This document shows positions 8,122-16,730 of a DNA stretch of 56,338 nt, one piece after another. Under the pieces are notes generated by a model. That model searched no databases. It was not told where the DNA came from and saw nothing but the letters and a program-made list of their open reading frames with translations. Position 1 is the stretch's first letter. Each line of letters starts with the position of its first letter. Source of the DNA: an uncultured Alphaproteobacteria bacterium (GTDB taxonomy: Bacteria > Pseudomonadota > Alphaproteobacteria > HIMB59 > GCA-002718135); the NCBI GenBank assembly GCA_902567135.1, contig CACFLO010000007.1, positions 1-56,338 of the forward strand, written 5' to 3'. The position numbers and the translations under genes were made by a program.

Positions 8122-8487
8122 ATATTTTATAATTTTAGAATCACCGGGTGCTAATTTATAATGTATTAAATCTTGCTTGTATACCCACTTCATATCTTCA
8201 TGCTCAGATAAAATAATATTTGTATTGAAAGTTTCACATAAAAAATAATGGACCTCTACATTAATTTTTTCATCTTTATGTTTTTGAGATGTTATTTTTT
8301 TATTAATTTTAATATTAATTGATAATTCTTCATTAATTTCTCTTTTAAGTGCATTTTCAAAACTTTCATTATGATCTACTTTTCCACCTGGAAATTCCCA
8401 ATGATACGCAAAATGCTTTTTTCTATTACGTTGAGCAATAAAATATTTATTATTTTTTTTTATTACTGCAGCAACTACATCAATCAT
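8113..8487 (-). CDS. mutT: Nudix hydrolase, MutT-like
   Basis: A 124-residue Nudix protein. The Nudix box is complete: GGKVDHNESFENALKREINEEL, that is G-x5-E-x7-R-E-x2-E-E, giving the Mg2+-binding helix. N-terminal 'AVIKKNNKYFIAQRN' and the following 'HFAYHWEFPGGK' match MutT-type (8-oxo-)dGTP diphosphatases, which clean oxidised nucleotides from the pool. Length is standard. The symbol is given by similarity; other NTP substrates remain possible. It sits 21 bp before the MacB-like operon end on the same strand and could be transcribed separately. Confidence 0.8.
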   Translation of the reverse strand: MIDVVAAVIKKNNKYFIAQRNRKKHFAYHWEFPGGKVDHNESFENALKREINEELSINIKINKKITSQKHKDEKINVEVHYFLCETFNTNIILSEHEDMKWVYKQDLIHYKLAPGDSKIIKYLL

Positions 8488-8508
8488 TACATAAATTTAT
8501 AAAGCAGT

Positions 8509-9735
8509 TTATTCGTATCGTAGAGCATCTATGGGATTTAAACTAGCAGCTTTTCTAGCTGGATAAAAACCAAAAATTACACCAATTGAAGAAGAAAAAA
8601 CAAATGATAAAACTAATGACATATAGTCTAAACTCATTTTCCAGTTAAAATACTCACTTACACCGAATATGACTCCTAATCCAAGTGCTATACCTAAACA
8701 TCCACCAATTAGAGATATCATTAGAGATTCTATCAAAAATTGAAGTAATACATCTCTTTTTTTTGCGCCAACTGACATACAAACACCTATTTCTTTTGTT
8801 CGTTCAGTAACCGTTACTAACATAATATTCATTATACCAATTCCACCCACTATCAGTGAAATTCCAGCAACTGTTGCTAAGAGAATTGACATAACTCTTG
8901 ATGATTCTTGTCTAGCATTTAAAAATTGTGCATAATTTCTTATTACAAAATCAGGATTACCATTAGCAGATATTTTGTGCAGTTTTCTCATTACTGTATC
9001 AATGTCTTTTTCAGTTTTAAAAAGTAATTCTGATGAAGAGACATTAATAGTCATGCTTCTTATTTGATCGCCTGGAAATTTTTTAGCAACTAAACGTTGT
9101 TTTGCAGTCTTTAATGGCACTATAATTGTATCATCAAGATCTGCCCATGCAGTTCCACCCTTTGCATCTAATAACCCGATTACAGTAAAAGGCACTTTAT
9201 TTATTCTGATTACTTCATCAATCGGACTGTCAGTGCCAAATAAGTTTTTTTGAACAGTTTTACCTATTATAGCTACTCTTGAACCTGAATTAATTTCGTC
9301 TTCTTGAAATTTTCTTCCATTTTCAAATTTCCAATTTCCTAATGCAAAATAATCGTTTGTAGAACCCGTAACAGTAGCTAACCAATTATTACCATTTGCA
9401 ATTATCTGGGTGCTCAGACTAACTCTTGGCGCAATAGCTGAAATAGCTGGTAGCTCATTTTTTAGAGCTTCCATATCTTTTAATGTTAAACTATTAACGG
9501 AATTACTTCCCATCGAAACCCCTCTATTATTTGAACTTTGGGATCTTAAAATTAAATTATTAGAACCAAACCTTTCTATTTGCTGCTCTACTTCTAATCT
9601 AGCTCCAGCACCTATTGAAATCATAGTAATAACTGAACTAACTCCAATAATAATTCCAAGTGAAGTTAGTACACTTCTTAAAATATTAGATCTTAGACTT
9701 TTTTGTGAAAGATAAATTAAATCAATTAGAGACAT
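8509..9735 (-). CDS. MacB-type ABC transporter permease
   Basis: A 408-residue protein with one N-terminal membrane helix (SVLTSLGIIIGVSSVITMIS), a large periplasmic domain (about residues 50-280) and three C-terminal helices of an FtsX domain (VGGIGIMNIMLVTVTERTKEIG pattern; then two more). This is the MacB mechanotransmission fold without the ATPase, which is encoded by the next gene. MacB-type pumps export peptides, antibiotics or lipoproteins through an outer-membrane TolC channel. It overlaps the ATPase gene by 14 bp, so translation is coupled. No TolC gene lies nearby. Confidence 0.9.
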   Translation of the reverse strand: MSLIDLIYLSQKSLRSNILRSVLTSLGIIIGVSSVITMISIGAGARLEVEQQIERFGSNNLILRSQSSNNRGVSMGSNSVNSLTLKDMEALKNELPAISAIAPRVSLSTQIIANGNNWLATVTGSTNDYFALGNWKFENGRKFQEDEINSGSRVAIIGKTVQKNLFGTDSPIDEVIRINKVPFTVIGLLDAKGGTAWADLDDTIIVPLKTAKQRLVAKKFPGDQIRSMTINVSSSELLFKTEKDIDTVMRKLHKISANGNPDFVIRNYAQFLNARQESSRVMSILLATVAGISLIVGGIGIMNIMLVTVTERTKEIGVCMSVGAKKRDVLLQFLIESLMISLIGGCLGIALGLGVIFGVSEYFNWKMSLDYMSLVLSFVFSSSIGVIFGFYPARKAASLNPIDALRYE

Positions 9736-10405
9736 TTTTTTTATCCTCTATAATTTTACCATCTTTCATCTTTATAATACGGGAGCCATATTGAGCTATA
9801 TCTTTCTCATGTGTTACTAGAATTATTGTAATTCCATTAGAATTTAAATCATTTAAAATTTTCATAATTTCTAAACTAGTATAACTATCTAATGCACCAG
9901 TAGGTTCATCTGCTAATATTAATTTAGGATTCCCAGCTATAGCCCTTGCAATTGAAACTCTTTGTTGCTGTCCACCAGATAACTGATTTGGTTTGTGATG
10001 TGTTCGATCTTTTAAACCGACATTTTCTAATGCTTCCATTGAAAGTTTAGTTCTTTCTTTTATATTTTTTCCTGAATATAAAAGAGGTAAAGTAACATTT
10101 TCTAAAGCATTCAATCTGGGTAATAAATTAAAATTTTGAAAGATAAATCCGATATCTTTATTCCTTAATTCAGCAAGCATATTAGAATTGTAATTGGATA
10201 TATTTTTATTTCTAAAAAAATAATCGCCACTAGTTGGAACATCAAGACAACCAATAATATTCATAAGGGTAGATTTACCAGAGCCAGAGGAGCCCATTAT
10301 TGAGACAAATTCTCCTTCTTTTATCGATACATCAACTTCATTGAGAGCTAAAAGTTTATTATCTCCCATAATGTATTCTTTAGTAATAGCATTAATATTT
10401 ATCAT
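9722..10405 (-). CDS. MacB/LolD-type ABC transporter ATPase
   Basis: A 227-residue ATPase. It has Walker A GSSGSGKST near residues 38-46, the Q-loop 'FIFQNFNLLPRLNALENV', the signature LSGGQQQR near 141-148, and Walker B LILADEPTGALD followed by the switch His in LVTHEKD. These match the MacB/LolD/SalX class that works with FtsX-type permeases. It sits between permease and adaptor genes and directly abuts the adaptor (10405/10406). It energises the pump from the cytoplasmic side. Confidence 0.92.
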   Translation of the reverse strand: MININAITKEYIMGDNKLLALNEVDVSIKEGEFVSIMGSSGSGKSTLMNIIGCLDVPTSGDYFFRNKNISNYNSNMLAELRNKDIGFIFQNFNLLPRLNALENVTLPLLYSGKNIKERTKLSMEALENVGLKDRTHHKPNQLSGGQQQRVSIARAIAGNPKLILADEPTGALDSYTSLEIMKILNDLNSNGITIILVTHEKDIAQYGSRIIKMKDGKIIEDKKNVSN

Positions 10406-11980
10406 TTAAAAAAGTCTGAGAGCTTTTTTAGAAGTGGTTTCAACGGTTATTTTGGATATAACTTCATCACCTTCACTTAATTCACCTTTTATAATTTCTG
10501 TGTAACCACCAGAATTTAATCCAGTAATTAGATCAATTTTCTGATGATCACCATCAACAAGTTTATATACTTTTTTAACATTTAGAGATTCTTTAAGTGC
10601 AAAATACTTATTTCTTTGTTCATCAGTTAATAATTCAATTAAACCATTTTCTATAAAGAGTTGAATTTCTTTGGTAATTTTTTCTGGAGACACATTTTTA
10701 GCTTCTAAAGATGCTCTTAGTTTTCCAAGCTTAGGATAAACACCTCTCATTTTGTTTTGTTGATCTGCAGTCATATTTAATTGTCCCATTATTTCTTGCA
10801 TTTGAGATGGTCTACCACTACCCCATCCGCTTCCACTTGAACTTTGTTTTTTAGGCTTTTGATTTAATTTAACTGATAAAGCAGAATTTTTTACTTTTAA
10901 AATATCATTTTTGTTTTTAACTATAATATCAACATTAGCAGTCATTCCGGGCAAGAGAATGTTATTAGGATTTTCAAAAGAAGCTAAAACTTCATATGTA
11001 ATAACATTTTGATCATCTATAGGTGAATATCTTATTTGAGTAATTGTAGCTGTTAATTTTCTATCTGGGAATGCATCTGTTGAAAATTCAACACTTTGAT
11101 CGACCTTAATATTACCGATATCTGATTCATCAATAAATATTTCAATATTCATTTTAGAAAGAGTTTCTGCAATAGTAAACATTATAGAATCTTTTTGATA
11201 GGCTCCTAAAACATCCCCTACACTAATATGTCTATCTAAAATAAAACCATCAATTGGAGATACAATCTTAGTTTTACTTAAATCTAGTTTTTCGCTTTCT
11301 AGTTTTAATTGTGTTTGCTCAATTAGTTTTTTAACTTCTTCAATTTCTGCATCAATTATTTTTATTTGAGCTTGTCGAGAATTAATTATGGCATTTAAAG
11401 ATAAAATATCTGACTCTAATGAACTATATTGAAAAATTGCACTCTCATACTCAAATAAAGCATCTTCATATTCTTTTTTGGAAATAAATTTATTTTTATA
11501 AAGGGCTTTTTTATCTTCTAAATTACCTGATAATTTTTTTAAATATAATGAAAAATCATCAAGTTTTGATTCTGATCCTTTTTTATTAGATATGGAATTA
11601 TTTAATTCTGATTTAGCTTTTTCTAAACTGGCATTTTTTTGTTTCAGTTTAGATTTAGAAATCTCTACTGATGTTTCTGTTTCATCAACATTTAAAATGA
11701 AAGGATTTTGATCAAATATAGCCAAAACATCGCCCTTGTTAATTTTTTCATTGTAATCTTTTCTAATTTCAACAATTTTACCCGATATTTCAGATGATAA
11801 TATTAATGTTGAAGTTGGAATAATTTTTCCTGTCGCAGAAACTACTTTCTTTATGCTTCCTTTCTCTATTTTTACATATTCATATAATTCAGTAGAAACT
11901 TGAGTATTATTTTGATTATAAAAATAATAGCTTAGGACTCCAACTGCTATAAGTGAAACTAAGACTAGTATTTTTTTCAT
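10406..11980 (-). CDS. MacA/HlyD-type periplasmic adaptor with Spy/CpxP-like insertion
   Basis: A 524-residue membrane-fusion protein. It has an N-terminal anchor (residues 3-21), a lipoyl half near 62-95, a long coiled coil (about 100-235), the second lipoyl half (VSPIDGFILDR), and a beta barrel to about 365. Unusually, residues 374-465 interrupt the C-terminal membrane-proximal domain: a Ser/Gly linker (SSSGSGWGSGRPS), then helices with two LTxxQ-like motifs (MTADQQ at 403-408, LTDEQR at 451-456). Those resemble the Spy/CpxP periplasmic chaperone family. The protein then resumes VYKLVDGDHQKIDLITG. It is first in the operon with the ATPase and permease. Confidence 0.88.
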   Translation of the reverse strand: MKKILVLVSLIAVGVLSYYFYNQNNTQVSTELYEYVKIEKGSIKKVVSATGKIIPTSTLILSSEISGKIVEIRKDYNEKINKGDVLAIFDQNPFILNVDETETSVEISKSKLKQKNASLEKAKSELNNSISNKKGSESKLDDFSLYLKKLSGNLEDKKALYKNKFISKKEYEDALFEYESAIFQYSSLESDILSLNAIINSRQAQIKIIDAEIEEVKKLIEQTQLKLESEKLDLSKTKIVSPIDGFILDRHISVGDVLGAYQKDSIMFTIAETLSKMNIEIFIDESDIGNIKVDQSVEFSTDAFPDRKLTATITQIRYSPIDDQNVITYEVLASFENPNNILLPGMTANVDIIVKNKNDILKVKNSALSVKLNQKPKKQSSSGSGWGSGRPSQMQEIMGQLNMTADQQNKMRGVYPKLGKLRASLEAKNVSPEKITKEIQLFIENGLIELLTDEQRNKYFALKESLNVKKVYKLVDGDHQKIDLITGLNSGGYTEIIKGELSEGDEVISKITVETTSKKALRLF

Positions 11981-12272
11981 TTAATTTTCTATAATTTAAT
12001 TTTACTGATATAGCTTAAAAAAACCAAAATAATACCTCTGTAATAGTATAATAATATTTATAAAATATATAATAAATTCAATTATTTATCTATATTATTT
12101 AAAGTATAATCTATATTTTTAAATATTTAAATTATGATTTGCGTTAATATAACGAATAGTGCTTATTTTTCATCTCCTATACCCATATGAAAAGAACTTG
12201 CTATAGCTTGGCAATTTAAGTAACTCTAACAGTTTCTAAGGTCAAATTTCTATCTAATAAAAGTGAATTCAC
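11981..12272. other. Noncoding interval, 292 bp, unassigned
   Basis: This is the longest stretch without a gene. The left half (11981-12130) is nearly pure A+T and probably holds the promoter for the adaptor operon. From 12130 to 12250 the composition is less AT-biased, and I see a short inverted repeat CGTTA-ATA-TAACG (12142-12154). On the minus strand there is only a minimal ORF (about nine codons) after a GGAG. I do not recognise a riboswitch or RNA family. A small RNA is possible but unproven. Confidence 0.4.
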
Positions 12273-12274
12273 TT
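12261..12274. repeat. Perfect 14-bp palindrome
   Basis: AAGTGAATTCACTT reads identically on both strands. It spans the stop region of the enoyl-CoA hydratase gene (stop at 12273-12275). It has no loop, so as RNA it would be a poor hairpin; as DNA it could be a dimeric-regulator site or simply chance. Confidence 0.5.
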
Positions 12275-13058
12275 AATTCCAATTTGGTTTTCTTTTTTCA
12301 ATAAAAGCTTGAATACCCTCTTCAGAATCTTTTTCCATGATGTTTTTAATCATTACTTCAGAAGCATATTTGTAGGCATCTGTAATTTTCATTTCTGATT
12401 GATTATAAAATGCTTTTTTTCCAATTTTCAAAGTTATAGTTGATTTTTTTGATAATTTATTAGCAATTAAATTGATTTCATTAAACAATTCTTGTTCTTT
12501 AAAACTATTATTAATTAAGCCTATTGATTTTGCTTTATCTGCATTAATGAAATCACCTGTCAAAAGCATTTCCATTGCATGTTTATTTTTAACTACTCTA
12601 GATAAGGCAACCATTGGTGTTGAGCAAAATAATCCAATATTAACTCCTGGAGTAGCAAATTTAGAAATATCACTTGCATAAGCTAAGTCACAACTCGCTA
12701 CTAATTGACAGCCTGCTGCAGTCGCAACACCATTAACCTCCGCTATAATTGGTTTAGAGTTATTAATTATAGTTAGCATAAGATCAGAACAGCTATTAAT
12801 TAAAGTAGTGAAAAAATCTAATCCCTTATCTTTATCTTTTCTATGATTATTAATTTCTTTTAAATTATGACCTGCTGAAAATATTTTTCCAGTTGATGAA
12901 ATAATTACAACTTTAACTTCGTCATTTGTATCTGCATTTAAAATAATTTTTTTTAAATTATCAATTATATCAAGACTTAAGGTATTTTGAGCTAAAGAAT
13001 TATTAAGTGTAATTTTTAGTATATTATTTTTAAGTTCTTGATTAATTAAATCATTCAT
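12273..13058 (-). CDS. Enoyl-CoA hydratase/isomerase family protein, ECHDC3-like
   Basis: A 261-residue crotonase-fold protein. The oxyanion-hole segments are 'FSAGHNLKEI' (near residue 60) and NGVATAAGCQLVASCDL (near 108-124). The motif GVNIGLFCSTPMVALSR marks the ECHDC3-like branch rather than classic fatty-acid hydratases. The usual two catalytic Glu of EC 4.2.1.17 are not evident, so the activity is uncertain. Length is normal. It overlaps the OsmC gene by 4 bp (ATGA type), making a two-gene operon. Confidence 0.85.
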   Translation of the reverse strand: MNDLINQELKNNILKITLNNSLAQNTLSLDIIDNLKKIILNADTNDEVKVVIISSTGKIFSAGHNLKEINNHRKDKDKGLDFFTTLINSCSDLMLTIINNSKPIIAEVNGVATAAGCQLVASCDLAYASDISKFATPGVNIGLFCSTPMVALSRVVKNKHAMEMLLTGDFINADKAKSIGLINNSFKEQELFNEINLIANKLSKKSTITLKIGKKAFYNQSEMKITDAYKYASEVMIKNIMEKDSEEGIQAFIEKRKPNWN

Positions 13059-13504
13059 ACGTTTATTATTATTTCTACTTCATCTGATAATGAATTAGCA
13101 ACAAAACAATATCGATGAGAACGATCTTGCATTTTATCCATTTCTTCAGATGAAACAGAAAAATCACCCTCAAATACTATTTTTGGATTTAATTCAATTT
13201 TGTTAACACACATTTTTCCTTTTGAGTTTTTTCCCAAAAAAGCTAAAGCTTTATCTTTATAGGATTTAACAGGCCATCGCATTTTTGCTGCAAGGGCTAA
13301 AAATGTCATCATGTGACAACTACTTATAGAAGCTGCTAAGGATTGTTCTGGATTGATTTCATTTTCTTTACCACCGTATTCTGGGGCAGAACCTGCATTA
13401 AAAATATTATCGTTAATATAAATTTTATGATTTTTAGAAAAATTTTCTGGTTTTAATGATTCTTCTTGTAAATTCCACTCTATATTAATTGATAATTCAT
13501 TCAT
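13055..13504 (-). CDS. OsmC family peroxide-detoxifying protein
   Basis: A 149-residue OsmC/Ohr-like protein. It shows the two characteristic cysteines: ISSCHMMTFLALAAK at about residue 62 and HRYCFVANS near residue 130, which carry out thiol-dependent reduction of organic hydroperoxides. 'NPEQSLAASISSC' is the expected helix start. Its stop overlaps the hydratase start by 4 bp, so the two are co-translated. It is divergent from the tungstate-binding gene at 13617, with inverted repeats between. Confidence 0.85.
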   Translation of the reverse strand: MNELSINIEWNLQEESLKPENFSKNHKIYINDNIFNAGSAPEYGGKENEINPEQSLAASISSCHMMTFLALAAKMRWPVKSYKDKALAFLGKNSKGKMCVNKIELNPKIVFEGDFSVSSEEMDKMQDRSHRYCFVANSLSDEVEIIINV

Positions 13505-13535
13505 TAAAATATTATTATATTTAAATTGAAATAAT

Positions 13536-13558
13536 TGGAAATATTATTTTCATATTTC
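13536..13558. repeat. Inverted repeat, 8-bp arms, in a divergent promoter region
   Basis: GGAAATAT (13536-13543), a 7-base spacer, then ATATTTCC (13551-13558) is a perfect inverted repeat. It lies between the divergent osmC-like and tupA-like genes and can be read as an operator or a transcribed hairpin. No run of U follows, so it is not a clear terminator. Confidence 0.5.
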
Positions 13559-13564
13559 CTCATT

Positions 13565-13590
13565 AGTAAATAAATTATCCTTTATTTACT
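13565..13590. repeat. Inverted repeat, 10-bp arms, upstream of tupA
   Basis: AGTAAATAAA (13565-13574), a 6-base spacer TTATCC, then TTTATTTACT (13581-13590) pair perfectly. It lies 26 bp before the tupA-like start, where a regulator site or a leader hairpin would be expected. The composition is nearly all A+T, so chance is possible, but a 10-bp perfect arm is notable next to a second inverted repeat. Confidence 0.55.
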
Positions 13591-13616
13591 TATTGGATAG
13601 GTTAGATTGATTAAAA

Positions 13617-14423
13617 ATGAATATAAACAATAAAATTAAAATAATCTTAATAAATATATTTTTATTTTTAATTGCTGCAGATGCTAATGCAAGTAAAATT
13701 ATCGTTGCAAGTACGACATCTACATATGATACGGGATTGCTAAATCTCTTAAATGAGAAATTTTATGATCAATATAATATTAGGGTTCAGGTCTTATCAT
13801 TAGGCACTGGTCAAGCAATTAGAACTGCAAAAGATGGTAATGCAGAAATTTTACTAGTTCATCATAAAGCTTCTGAGGAAGAATTTATGAATAATGGGTA
13901 TGGTGAAAAAAGGTATGAAATTATGTATAATGATTATGTTTTAGTTGGGCCAAAAAAAGATAATGGTAAATGCACATCTGTGCAACAAAAACTAGAAGAA
14001 ATTTATAATAATAAATATTTATTTATATCCAGAGGTGATGATAGCGGTACACATCTTAAGGAATTAGAAATGTGGGATTTGGTAAATATTAATATTAATA
14101 AAACTAATGAATGGTACTTAAGTGTTGGTCAAGGAATGGGAAGTACCTTATTAATTTCAAACGAAAAAAAAGGTTATACTTTATCAGATAGAAGTACATG
14201 GATTGCATTTAATAAGAGGAATAATTTAAAAATTGTATGTGAAGATTTTCCACCTCTTTTCAATCAGTATGGAATTATTCTAGTTAATTCAAAATTGAAT
14301 AAAAATTTAAATTATAAAGACGCAAAAAAATATATTGATTGGTTTAAAACCAAAGAGGTTAAAGAATTAATTAATAATTTTAAAGCTAAAGGCAAGCAAT
14401 TATTTTATTATAATTATAACTAA
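13617..14423 (+). CDS. tupA: Tungstate/molybdate ABC transporter substrate-binding protein, TupA-like
   Basis: A 268-residue periplasmic binding protein with a signal peptide cleaved near ADANA-SK. Family motifs are ASTTSTYDTGLL, LGTGQAIRTAKDGNAEILLVHHK, 'FISRGDDSGTH' and 'VGQGMGSTLLISNEKKGYTLSDR', all typical of TupA. It would bind the oxyanion through Ser/Thr/Arg side chains of these motifs. The ATP-binding and membrane partners (TupB, TupC) are not in the window, which makes this an orphan here. It ends convergently, overlapping bhmT by 4 bp. Confidence 0.85.
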   Translation: MNINNKIKIILINIFLFLIAADANASKIIVASTTSTYDTGLLNLLNEKFYDQYNIRVQVLSLGTGQAIRTAKDGNAEILLVHHKASEEEFMNNGYGEKRYEIMYNDYVLVGPKKDNGKCTSVQQKLEEIYNNKYLFISRGDDSGTHLKELEMWDLVNININKTNEWYLSVGQGMGSTLLISNEKKGYTLSDRSTWIAFNKRNNLKIVCEDFPPLFNQYGIILVNSKLNKNLNYKDAKKYIDWFKTKEVKELINNFKAKGKQLFYYNYN

Positions 14424-15454
14424 TATGTTATTTTTTTATTAACATCTTTTAAACTTTTATCATTACCATGATGAAAATGTTTATCCATATTAGGAATATA
14501 TTTCATTGAGATCGGTTTCTTTCCGATAGCCATAGACATCTGCCTTACATGGTGTGCTTCTGCACCACAGCAAATTCCAATAAAATTAATATTTTTTTTA
14601 AAACAATCTTTTGCAAATTCTCCCATCTCAAATCTGTTACAATATAAATTGTCTAATGCTACTGGAAATGCATTATTTCCCGGTATGCAATCGCAATTAT
14701 GATCAGAAATATTTAAAAAACCTGGCTCTTCTTCAGTTGTTCTATAAGGAACTGGTAATGCTGCAACATGACATGAAACATTTTTTCTAATTTCATCTAG
14801 ATACTTCATTGTCATTTCAGGTCCTCTGTAACAATTTAAACCTACTACATCAGCGCCATTATCTTCCATCATTTTACATGCTTCAGCTGGAGTATAACCT
14901 TCTCTTGTGACGCCTCCTCTTGGTATTGCAAAATTTGTGACAGCAATCATATTTTCTTTTTTAATAGCTTCTAATGCTATTTCCATTTCACCAGTCCAAT
15001 TAATTGTTTCTGCAACAATAAAATCCACACCTGCTTCTTTTGCCCAATAAACTTGTTCTTCATACATTTTTTGGCATTGTTTTAAGGTTGAAGGGTCATT
15101 CGGATCATATATATTAGTGTTTGCTACATCTCCACAAACCATTAAATCCAAATCTTTAAATTCATTTGCAGCATTTTTAGCTATTTCTAATGCATTCTTT
15201 TGCAATTCTTCTAATAAATGTTCCTTGCCAATAATGCGTAATTTTTCTCTATGACCATAATAAGTGAAAGCTTGGACAACATCACTTCCAGCTCTAATAA
15301 ATTCTCTATGAAGTTGTGTAACAACTTCAGGATGTTCAATTACTACTTCAGGAACAAAGGCTCCTGCAGATAAGTAACCTCTTCTTTCCATAGCAAATAA
15401 ATAACCCTCAGCACAAATTATAGGTCCTTTATCTAATCTTTCTAATAAATTCAT
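14420..15454 (-). CDS. bhmT: Betaine-homocysteine S-methyltransferase family protein
   Basis: A 344-residue homocysteine S-methyltransferase TIM barrel. The zinc ligands are expected at Cys in VVGLNCYRGPEM (near residue 208) and the paired Cys in FIGICCGAEAHHVRQM (near 293-294). N-terminal ICAEGYLFAMERRGY and 'GSDVVQAFTYYGHREKL' match BHMT-type enzymes, which transfer a methyl group from glycine betaine to homocysteine to make methionine. This route is used by marine alphaproteobacteria lacking complete B12-dependent synthesis. No riboswitch was recognised in its 86-bp leader. The gene is monocistronic by layout. Confidence 0.85.
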   Translation of the reverse strand: MNLLERLDKGPIICAEGYLFAMERRGYLSAGAFVPEVVIEHPEVVTQLHREFIRAGSDVVQAFTYYGHREKLRIIGKEHLLEELQKNALEIAKNAANEFKDLDLMVCGDVANTNIYDPNDPSTLKQCQKMYEEQVYWAKEAGVDFIVAETINWTGEMEIALEAIKKENMIAVTNFAIPRGGVTREGYTPAEACKMMEDNGADVVGLNCYRGPEMTMKYLDEIRKNVSCHVAALPVPYRTTEEEPGFLNISDHNCDCIPGNNAFPVALDNLYCNRFEMGEFAKDCFKKNINFIGICCGAEAHHVRQMSMAIGKKPISMKYIPNMDKHFHHGNDKSLKDVNKKITY

Positions 15455-15540
15455 AACATTTAAAATATGGTGTAAATTTTCACAATATTTATATAAATGA
15501 AATATTAGATTTTTAATTTTAAAAATTAATTGTTAATAAA

Positions 15541-16323
15541 TTATTTAACTCTTCCAAAGAAAGTTAATCTTGCATTTTCAGATAGTTCAATATTTTCCTC
15601 TTGATTATAATTTAGTGTAATTAAGATTCTAGGAATATCACTTTCAACTGGGGTTACTCTATGAAGATAATTTCTTCCATAAAATAATATTAACGTACCA
15701 TCACTTACATCAAGTTTCTTTGGTTTTTTTTTACCTTCAATAATATTAGATATAAGTGTCTTATCAATATAGTCATTATTTGAGTCTCTTCCCTCAGAAA
15801 TATATTCAAATTCACCACCTAAAGGAGCAGATTGGATCATTAACGTAATTGCAAATGAAGCATTATCAAAATGCCATCCAAGTTGTTGACCTTTTTGGTA
15901 ATAATTTAAATTAATCGAAGAAAGATTATCAGAATAAGGAAAAATCTGATCAAGTTCTAAGACATATTTTAGAAAATCTTTAAAAGTATTTGAATTATAC
16001 AACAAGTTTAAATCTGATTTTTCACTAATAAGGTCATGAGGAACACAACCTTTATCACTGGTCATTAATTGATTTATAGGATCAAACATATCCATATCAG
16101 GTGATTGTTTGTTTAATAAAATTGTATGCTTCTGATCACAATAAAAAGCTTTATCTTCTAAAGATTTTGTTTCTTTTAAAATTTTTTCAAGGCTATCTAT
16201 TAATAAAAAGTTTTCTAAAACTAATAAAGAGTTTTTTTTAATTAATGCGTTACATTTTTTAATATAATCTTTATCATTTATTGGATGTTTTTCAAAATCA
16301 ACAATAGAATTAATATCTCTCAT
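15541..16323 (-). CDS. 2-oxoglutarate/Fe(II)-dependent oxygenase-like protein
   Basis: A 260-residue protein whose C-terminal half has the facial triad of this family: His151 and Asp153 in GWHFDNASF, His221 in YLHRVTPV, and Arg232 in PRILITLNY for 2-oxoglutarate. The N-terminal 120 residues are not a recognised domain. Such enzymes hydroxylate or halogenate small molecules or proteins; the substrate is unknown. It is separated from the GFA gene by 2 bp, suggesting a joint transcript. Confidence 0.75.
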   Translation of the reverse strand: MRDINSIVDFEKHPINDKDYIKKCNALIKKNSLLVLENFLLIDSLEKILKETKSLEDKAFYCDQKHTILLNKQSPDMDMFDPINQLMTSDKGCVPHDLISEKSDLNLLYNSNTFKDFLKYVLELDQIFPYSDNLSSINLNYYQKGQQLGWHFDNASFAITLMIQSAPLGGEFEYISEGRDSNNDYIDKTLISNIIEGKKKPKKLDVSDGTLILFYGRNYLHRVTPVESDIPRILITLNYNQEENIELSENARLTFFGRVK

Positions 16324-16325
16324 AT

Positions 16326-16730
16326 TTAAGTATATTTTTTAAATTTAGGTAACTTGTCTTCAATCTTATAATAATCTCTTTTATTTTTTACATAAATATG
16401 AGAAATTGTTTTCAATTTACTTGGATTTTTAAATAAACCAGCTGATATAGAAACAGCCCTACTTCCAGATCTTTTAAAAAAAATGCTTGCTCCACAATTA
16501 TTGCAAAAACCTCTCTTTGCTTTGGTTGATGATTTATACCATTTAAGAGTTTTTTTTGATTTAAAAACAATATTTTCCTCTAGTACTGAAGTATAAGCAG
16601 CATAGTTACCATGAGTTTTTGCGCATTGAATGCAATGGCAATTTATTACAGGTCGAAATTCTCCTTTAATTGTCATCGAGATTCCATTACACAAACAAGA
16701 AGCGCTTAAAGATCTAATTTTTTTATTCAT
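16326..16730 (-). CDS. GFA family zinc protein (CENP-V/glutathione-dependent formaldehyde-activating type)
   Basis: A 134-residue protein with the GFA cysteine pattern: SCLCNGISM near residue 12, CHCIQCAKTHG near 31-36, and GFCNNCGASIFF near 74-77. These ligate structural and catalytic zinc in glutathione-dependent formaldehyde-activating enzymes, though most GFA proteins are not that enzyme. It lies 2 bp upstream of the 2OG-oxygenase gene on the same strand. The pairing could be functional but is not explained by known pathways. Confidence 0.8.
   Translation of the reverse strand: MNKKIRSLSASCLCNGISMTIKGEFRPVINCHCIQCAKTHGNYAAYTSVLEENIVFKSKKTLKWYKSSTKAKRGFCNNCGASIFFKRSGSRAVSISAGLFKNPSKLKTISHIYVKNKRDYYKIEDKLPKFKKYT

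Noticed and set aside
13565-13590. Rho-independent terminator reading of the inverted repeat
   Set aside because: No T run follows either arm in the needed direction, and the site lies between divergent genes, not after one.
15455-15540. Possible SAM-type riboswitch in the bhmT leader
   Set aside because: I looked for a pseudoknot core or a conserved A/G-rich tail and saw only AT-rich sequence. A covariance search would be needed to exclude it.
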